Positions 29,632 to 34,673 of a stretch of 34,673 nt of DNA are shown piece after piece. Where the stretch lies: positions 1 through 34,673 of the forward strand of contig CAJQMI010000019.1 of the NCBI GenBank assembly GCA_905479395.1, in the 5' to 3' direction. The notes beneath the pieces were generated by a model, which was given only the letters and a program-made list of their open reading frames with translations, made no database searches and was not told the origin of the DNA. Numbering within the stretch: the first letter of the stretch is position 1; each line of letters begins with the position of its first letter. A program made the position numbers and the translations under genes. Origin of the DNA: an uncultured Flavobacteriales bacterium (GTDB taxonomy: Bacteria; Bacteroidota; Bacteroidia; Flavobacteriales_D; Sanyastnellaceae).

Positions 29632-30153
29632 ATGTTGGAGAATCAAACCCACCGGCTGCGTGCCGTAGAGCCCACGGATGCCGTGCAATTGTATCGCATT
29701 GAAAACAAGTCAGATGAATGGTGGCTAGGATCGAATTTGGCGCCTTTCAGTCGAGCTACGTTGGAGCATTACACCGCAGGAAAACACGATCTGTGGAGTG
29801 ATTTGCAACTGCGAATGATGATTGAGGCAAAGGGAAATACGAGCATATCTGTGGGTGCTGTTGATCTTTATCAACTGGACCCAAGGAACCGCAGAGCCGG
29901 TGTGGGCATTATCATCGAGGAAGAAGAACGGCGCAATGGACACGGCCTTTCTGCCTTGAATTTATTGTCTGAATATGCCTTTGGACACCTTGGGCTGCAT
30001 CAGATATGGGCGGAAGTTCCGGCCTCCAATGGAGAAAGCCTCGACCTATTCAACCAGGCTGGTTTTGAAAAAAAAGGCACCCTCAGCGATTGGGTTTGGC
30101 ATGGATCAGACTGGCATGATGCTCATTGGATGCAAAAAATAGCAGGCCAATGA
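29632..30153 (+). CDS. GNAT family N-acetyltransferase (RimJ/RimL/SpeG-like)
   Basis: The 173-residue protein has the GNAT fold of the RimJ/RimL/SpeG branch. It starts LENQTHRLRAVEPTDAVQLYRIEN, has ISVGAVDLYQLDPRNRRAGVGIII (in the middle), then EEEERRNGHGLSALNLLSEYAFGHLGLHQIWAEVPASN, where RRNGHG is the acetyl-CoA pyrophosphate loop, and ends with AGFEKKGTLSDWVWHGSDWHD. It would acetylate an amine such as a polyamine, a ribosomal protein or an antibiotic; the substrate cannot be told. Its stop overlaps the mltG start in the pattern ATGA, so the two are translated together. A consensus -7 box ends 4 bases before its start codon. Confidence 0.93.
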   Translation: MLENQTHRLRAVEPTDAVQLYRIENKSDEWWLGSNLAPFSRATLEHYTAGKHDLWSDLQLRMMIEAKGNTSISVGAVDLYQLDPRNRRAGVGIIIEEEERRNGHGLSALNLLSEYAFGHLGLHQIWAEVPASNGESLDLFNQAGFEKKGTLSDWVWHGSDWHDAHWMQKIAGQ

Positions 30154-31127
30154 CGCTGAAACGTTGGGTGCGCGCAACACTGATCGTTGGAACCATCGTT
30201 TCGGCGGGATTGGCGGCTTCTTATGCTTGGTTCTATTATAAAATGTGGAATCGACCTGTGGGAAGCGAGAACGTCTGGTGCATTGAAATCACACCTTCAG
30301 AGGCGCGAAGCGATGAATGGATGGCACGGCACCCAGAAATTGCAAGCGTCATTCAATGGCGCCGCTGGAGCTCCTATGCCGGTCGGTATTGTGAAAATGG
30401 AATCACCTCCGCGCATCAAGTTGCCCGACGAATCGCAACGGGACAGCGCGAAGAAATCACAGTCACCGTTCCTGCAAAAAGAAGCGTTCAAGAAGTGGCT
30501 TCGGTCATCGCTGCAAAGATTTTCGCAGACAGTGCAAGCATCGTTCAAATCCTCTCACCCGATTCTGTCCAATGGCAGATTGTGCCCAACACATACAACA
30601 TGTATTGGGAAACGGACGCCAGTGAACTGCGAACGCGTTTATTGACTGAAAGCCAAAAATGGTGGACCCGAAAACGCATGGATCAAGCATGGAAAATGGG
30701 CTTGAGTCAAAAAGAAGTGGTCACGCTTGCCTCCATCGTTCAAGAAGAGACCGCCAACAAAGCCGAGGCAAAGACAGTTGCTGGCCTTTACCTGAATCGA
30801 TTGAATCGTGGCATGTTACTGCAAGCCGACCCCACCTTGAAGTTTGCACTGGGCGACTGGTCCATTCAGCGCTTATTGGACAAAGACAAAAATATTGCCT
30901 CACCTTACAACACCTATCGAAATCAAGGCCTTCCGCCGGGTCCTATTCGGATTCCCGATGCTTACTACATAGAGGCGGTTCTCAATGCAGAATCACACAA
31001 TTACCTCTATATGTGTGCCAAACCCGATGGTTCGGGTACCCATGCCTTTGCTCATTACTACAGCCAACATTTGAAAAATGCGAGGGCTTGGCAGAACATG
31101 TTGAATCGGGAACGGATTTATCGATAA
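30150..31127 (+). CDS. mltG: Endolytic murein transglycosylase MltG
   Basis: The 325-residue protein from the ATG at 30150 has one N-terminal membrane helix (about 9-29) and a YceG/MltG domain outside. Family motifs are VTLASIVQEETANKAE (191-206) with the predicted catalytic Glu200, VAGLYLNRLNRGMLLQADPTLKFALGD in parts, and NTYRNQGLPPGPIRIP, then HAFAHYYSQHLKNARAWQ. It cleaves nascent glycan strands at the inner membrane and sets their length. The start is chosen because ATG at 30150 shares ATGA with the GNAT stop and the helix begins right after it; an ATG at 30126 would overlap the GNAT gene more. The DUF5916 gene follows 15 bases after the stop. Confidence 0.95.
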   Translation: MTLKRWVRATLIVGTIVSAGLAASYAWFYYKMWNRPVGSENVWCIEITPSEARSDEWMARHPEIASVIQWRRWSSYAGRYCENGITSAHQVARRIATGQREEITVTVPAKRSVQEVASVIAAKIFADSASIVQILSPDSVQWQIVPNTYNMYWETDASELRTRLLTESQKWWTRKRMDQAWKMGLSQKEVVTLASIVQEETANKAEAKTVAGLYLNRLNRGMLLQADPTLKFALGDWSIQRLLDKDKNIASPYNTYRNQGLPPGPIRIPDAYYIEAVLNAESHNYLYMCAKPDGSGTHAFAHYYSQHLKNARAWQNMLNRERIYR

Positions 31128-31142
31128 CAGGTTGCTCTCTAT

Positions 31143-33545
31143 ATGAATCCCTTGCATACCCTATTCTGCTGCAAAACTGCTGCCTCACTTTTTCTTGCAA
31201 CGTGCATGGTTGCCATCGGGTGCCTGAAAGAAGCGAACGCGCAAAACAACCTTGCGGACCGCAAAATCGCTTTCGCAGATCGTCTCTCAGGGCTCATTCA
31301 AATCGACGGGTCTTTGGATGATGGTGCGTGGATCAACATTCCGGTGTCTCAAGACTTTCAAGAACTGTCTCCACAACCTGGGACGAAACCGCAATTTGAT
31401 ACGGAAGTGCGTTTCGCATACGATGACGCGGCATTTTACATCGGTGCCAGAATGTGGGACGACGCGCCAGACTCGATTTTACACCAATTGAGTGAACGCG
31501 ATCGCATGGCCAACACCGACGAATTTGGCATTTGGTTCAGCACATTTGATGACGGCTTGAATGCCGTGAGATTCGCTACCACGCCCGATGGAATCCAAGT
31601 TGACGAACAATTGTCTCCGGAGAATAGTGATGAATCGTGGGACGCAGTTTGGGACGTGGCATGTCAAATTGACTCAGCCGGGTGGACCGCTGAATTTCGC
31701 ATCCCTTGGATGGCCTTCCGCTTTCCGAAGCAGGCAGAACAAGCTTGGGGAATGAATATGTACAGAACCCTGCGTCGGTTGCGAGAAGAGAGTGTTTGGA
31801 ATCCCATGAACCCAACTCAGAAACTCTTGAATCAAGGAGGAATCCTTCGCGGCATATCGAACATTGATCCGCCTCTGAGGCTCAGCTTGTTTCCCTATCT
31901 CAGCGCATACGGAATTGCCCAAGGAGACGAACTCGCAGCATCCTACAACGGTGGAATGGACATGAAAGTGGGATTGGGAAATGCGTTTACACTCGACATG
32001 ACGCTCATCCCAGATTTTGGGCAAGTGGTCACGGATGCACTGGTATTGAACCTTTCTCCATTCGAATTGCGTTTTGCCGAAAATCGGCAGTTTTTCAAGG
32101 AGGGCACCGACATTTTCAATAAAACCGGGACGTTCTACTCGCGACGGATGGGTGAAGAAGGACGCTTGCTCAACTCCACCAAAATTTCTGGACGGACAGG
32201 AAGCGGCACAGGTCTTGGGCTTCTGCAATCCATTGCAACAGCAGAAGAAGATACCAGTTTGGTATCGTACACGGTTGCTGTGGTGGATCAAAACCTTCCC
32301 AACAACGGCTACTTAACCACCTCCGGAACGATGGTCGTTCGCGAGGGCGATGGTTACGATGCATGGGTTCAAGCTGCACAATTCGAACTTCGAAATCGAG
32401 ACAACACATGGAGCTTCACCGGAAATGGAGCAATCAATCAAAAGTTCAATGCAAGCCCGAGCGAAGATGATGAAGGCCATTCCTATGGGCTTGGCATTCA
32501 AAAAATCTCGGGCAATTTCACATTTGATGCAGGGCATTATCTCGAATCTGAATCATATGACCCCAACGATCTTGGATTTCTCGCAGCTCCCAATGAAATC
32601 TCATCCTTCGCCACATTCAACTACAGGACCTTCGAGCCTCGCGGCCGATTCAACCGGATGCGCGCATTCATTTCTGTGGACCACAATCAAATCGAGACGC
32701 CACGGACGTTTGACAATTGGGGACTTGAAATCGGCGGTCGAGCCACCACGCGCAATTTCAATACATGGAACCTCAGTTTCAATTCACAACCAACCATTGG
32801 CAACGATATCTTTTCCTCCCGCATTGAAGGGCTTGTATGGAAAGAACCCGCATGGTACTCGATAGATAGCTGGTTCAGCAGCGACTACCGCAAACAGTTC
32901 GCGGTGGACCTAGGCGGATGGTATGGCGGTGGAAATGCTTACCGGGATTGGAAGGAACGCACCCTGCGAATCGCTCCACGCGTGCGCTTCAGCGACAGAG
33001 CAATGCTGACTTATGTCTGGAAAATCATTGAGCGCGACAACGAGCGTGGATGGCTCATGGTCGACTCACTTGGTGGCAATGAACTTCAAAGTGTTTGGGG
33101 CAGCCGAGACAACGTCGAACGCACCCAAGTATTGAATTTCACTTACATCTTTAGCAATCGCATGAGTCTGAGCACGCGCATTCGGCACAGTTGGAGCCAG
33201 GTGCGCTACAATCATTTTTACACCTTGCCGTCATCAGGTGTTCTTGAAAGAATCGGCGCGGAAGCGACACCAGAGAGCTTTCAAAATGGCGCGCACAATG
33301 TGAACTACAATGCTTGGAGCATCGACATGGTGTACCGTTGGATTTTTGCACCCGGGTCCGAAATCAATGTCGTTTGGAAGAATCAATTGCAGCAAGACGA
33401 TGTAGGCTTTCCGTTGCCGGAAAATTACGGACAGAACTTTGAAAGCATGATCGAATCAGGATTCTCCAACAGCCTGTCTATCAGGCTAATAATGTTTCTT
33501 GATTACAGTAGATTCAAGCAAGGAATCAGAGGTTTTCAAGGCTAA
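31143..33545 (+). CDS. DUF5916 protein with N-terminal CBM9-like domain
   Basis: The 800-residue protein has a signal peptide (about 10-33; cleavage near ANAQN). The N-terminal domain (about 40-215) has LIQIDGSLDDGAW, EVRFAYDDAAFYIGARMWDD and DEFGIWFSTFDDG, and ends with GWTAEFRIPWMAFRFP; it is the carbohydrate-binding family 9-like fold found in this family. The rest (about 225-800) is DUF5916, with WGMNMYRTLRR, TLDMTLIPDFGQVVTDALVLNLSPFELRFAENRQFF in parts, and FYSRRMG. It reads like an outer-membrane beta-barrel. No enzyme motif is known. It follows mltG by 15 bases and is likely co-transcribed, and converges on the M23-like gene. Its role is unknown; surface transport or attachment of polysaccharide is possible. 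Confidence 0.92.
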   Translation: MNPLHTLFCCKTAASLFLATCMVAIGCLKEANAQNNLADRKIAFADRLSGLIQIDGSLDDGAWINIPVSQDFQELSPQPGTKPQFDTEVRFAYDDAAFYIGARMWDDAPDSILHQLSERDRMANTDEFGIWFSTFDDGLNAVRFATTPDGIQVDEQLSPENSDESWDAVWDVACQIDSAGWTAEFRIPWMAFRFPKQAEQAWGMNMYRTLRRLREESVWNPMNPTQKLLNQGGILRGISNIDPPLRLSLFPYLSAYGIAQGDELAASYNGGMDMKVGLGNAFTLDMTLIPDFGQVVTDALVLNLSPFELRFAENRQFFKEGTDIFNKTGTFYSRRMGEEGRLLNSTKISGRTGSGTGLGLLQSIATAEEDTSLVSYTVAVVDQNLPNNGYLTTSGTMVVREGDGYDAWVQAAQFELRNRDNTWSFTGNGAINQKFNASPSEDDEGHSYGLGIQKISGNFTFDAGHYLESESYDPNDLGFLAAPNEISSFATFNYRTFEPRGRFNRMRAFISVDHNQIETPRTFDNWGLEIGGRATTRNFNTWNLSFNSQPTIGNDIFSSRIEGLVWKEPAWYSIDSWFSSDYRKQFAVDLGGWYGGGNAYRDWKERTLRIAPRVRFSDRAMLTYVWKIIERDNERGWLMVDSLGGNELQSVWGSRDNVERTQVLNFTYIFSNRMSLSTRIRHSWSQVRYNHFYTLPSSGVLERIGAEATPESFQNGAHNVNYNAWSIDMVYRWIFAPGSEINVVWKNQLQQDDVGFPLPENYGQNFESMIESGFSNSLSIRLIMFLDYSRFKQGIRGFQG

Positions 33546-33565
33546 CCGCTGACGCGTAATCCGGG

Positions 33566-34673
33566 CTAAAACTGCACCCAGCCTTTCCAAGAACAAGGAT
33601 TGCCTGCTTCGTCCATTGCCGTGACGATAAGCCATTGTTTTGCTCCCTTGAGATGACGTCCGTCACCTAGGTCGTACCATACACGCTCCCTCTTCGGATC
33701 CCATTGCATCAAAATCCATTCACCATCCAGCGAAGCGCCAAAATTTGCGATTCCTACTCCCGCATCGGAAAGGTTGAAGCGCAATTCATTGCCTGCCTTA
33801 ACCACCAAAATAGAATCTTGAGCTGTGCGATGTCGGAGGTGTGGACTGATTTCAGGGGCCAAGGAGTCCACGGCCAATTCAAACCGTCCCAACTGACGTG
33901 TCGAAAACACAAACATCGAATCGTGGCATGTCCCATGATACCAACCCAACTCATCACCATCTTCATCCAAAGAGCGAACGGCAGTTTGGTTTGAGCACTG
34001 CCTGTCCTCTGAATGAAAATCAGAAAGTCCCAATGTGACTTGCAAAGGAGTTGATACTGGCACTTGCGGTTCTCCAATTTGAAAAGTTAGAGAATCAATT
34101 TTAGCCACCTCAAGTGCAAAGTCGTCGTAAAATGAAAGAGGCGGACACATCACCTCCACCCCACCTTGTTTGGCCTTGAGAACGTGGGTGTTGGATCTAT
34201 TCAATCGCACAGCGCCGCGATTGATCTCGTCCCCTGAAGTCTCGGACTGAAAAACGATGTCCCAGCTTTTCTGAACGGCATTGCCATGAACATCCCAAAC
34301 ATGAATCGCCAAAACACGCTGGCATTCGGTCAAAGAATCGCAGGCAACAATCCCTGATGTCGTTTGCTTTGGGTAAATGGGCAAACGATTTCCCGGCAAA
34401 CGATGCATGCGGTGGACTTGTTCTCCGCTGGAATTCCAAACTGGGAAATATGCGTGCGCATTCATATCACGATTCACAGCAAAATCCAAGGTATCCAGTT
34501 CCCACTCAAAAATCACGGCACCATCCAAGCGCATTTCCGCTCTGTAGATTCCGCATCGGTTGTTGGCTGCATCCAACCGATCCAATGCATCGATGGCCAC
34601 CCGGAAACCTCCTTTTACAACCACAACGCCCTCACGTTCCAATTTCACCGGACGACGGCGTCCATTGATGGAT
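33566..34673 (-). CDS. M23-type peptidase-like protein, C-terminal part (cut by window end)
   Basis: The frame is open to the window edge on the minus strand; the GTG at 34648 is not the true start, because the coding pattern continues upstream (residues SINGRRRPVKLE). About 368 residues are visible. The stretch with NNRCGIYRAEMRLDG, DTLDFAVNRDMNAHAYFP, HRLPGNRLPIYP and VWDVHGN matches, from memory, the C-terminal extension after the LytM domain of Bacteroidota M23 metallopeptidases (family pattern GIY...L.LDG....D...F...R.iNaH.DY, then PGN.L.IY). The zinc-binding LytM part is outside the window, so catalytic activity cannot be judged. The last 130 residues look like beta-sandwich repeats. 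It would act in the periplasm or envelope on peptidoglycan or a divisome partner. Confidence 0.65.
   Translation of the reverse strand, partial: SINGRRRPVKLEREGVVVVKGGFRVAIDALDRLDAANNRCGIYRAEMRLDGAVIFEWELDTLDFAVNRDMNAHAYFPVWNSSGEQVHRMHRLPGNRLPIYPKQTTSGIVACDSLTECQRVLAIHVWDVHGNAVQKSWDIVFQSETSGDEINRGAVRLNRSNTHVLKAKQGGVEVMCPPLSFYDDFALEVAKIDSLTFQIGEPQVPVSTPLQVTLGLSDFHSEDRQCSNQTAVRSLDEDGDELGWYHGTCHDSMFVFSTRQLGRFELAVDSLAPEISPHLRHRTAQDSILVVKAGNELRFNLSDAGVGIANFGASLDGEWILMQWDPKRERVWYDLGDGRHLKGAKQWLIVTAMDEAGNPCSWKGWVQF

Noticed and set aside
31674-32291. Open frame of 205 codons on the minus strand
   Set aside because: It is inside the DUF5916 gene on the other strand and has a Cys/His-rich, motif-free translation typical of a shadow frame.

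Overview
The window is chromosomal DNA from a member of the Bacteroidota, most likely a Flavobacteriales-type marine bacterium. The evidence is a type IX secretion C-terminal sorting domain of the CHU_C kind and one of the Por kind, a SusC-like TonB-dependent receptor, a DUF5916 protein, BshC of bacillithiol synthesis, almost no Shine-Dalgarno sequences, and Bacteroidota-type -7 promoter boxes (TAnnTTTG). Base composition looks roughly balanced and even along the window. I see no tRNA, rRNA, CRISPR array, insertion sequence or prophage gene. Genes are tightly packed, and no gap between genes exceeds about 160 bases. The genus cannot be fixed from this sequence.

Layout. 1-852: end of a surface-sugar cluster (DegT-type aminotransferase tail, then a sugar-phosphate transferase). 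796-6363: housekeeping genes in mixed orientation (SirB1-like protein, rhomboid protease, DNA polymerase clamp dnaN, a small exported protein, an LPS heptosyltransferase, ruvX, a HAD-like protein). 6411-11134: a leftward block of ECF sigma factor, a probable anti-sigma protein, an exported protein of unknown function, a CHU_C surface protein and bshC. 11215-13989: an ACMSD-like decarboxylase and an orphan peptide-type solute-binding lipoprotein. 14035-18379: a TonB-dependent receptor followed by an ABC exporter. 18392-23666: secreted proteins (a choice-of-anchor B protein with a dockerin-like tail, and a cupredoxin/four-fasciclin protein) on either side of a TIGR01777 epimerase. 23825-28060: photolyase, class III CoA-transferase, cysQ and a lytic transglycosylase. 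28180-29561: rfbC and a polysaccharide export lipoprotein. 29632-34673: a GNAT acetyltransferase, mltG, a DUF5916 protein and the C-terminal part of an M23-type peptidase-like protein cut by the window edge.

Common themes are envelope building (polysaccharide and LPS synthesis, two murein transglycosylases, an M23-like protein) and secreted surface proteins. The most striking signal outside the genes is a recurrent -7 promoter box TAnnTTT(G/A) placed only 4-5 bases before the start codon of at least five genes, with near matches at two or three more. That spacing predicts leaderless or nearly leaderless mRNAs and helps choose starts. I did not find a clear new multi-gene defence or metabolic system. 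The best leads are the promoter pattern, a palindromic shared -7 box at 14020-14031, a 9-bp inverted repeat between the fasciclin and photolyase genes, the cupredoxin-fasciclin fusion, and the sigma/anti-sigma/surface-protein block.
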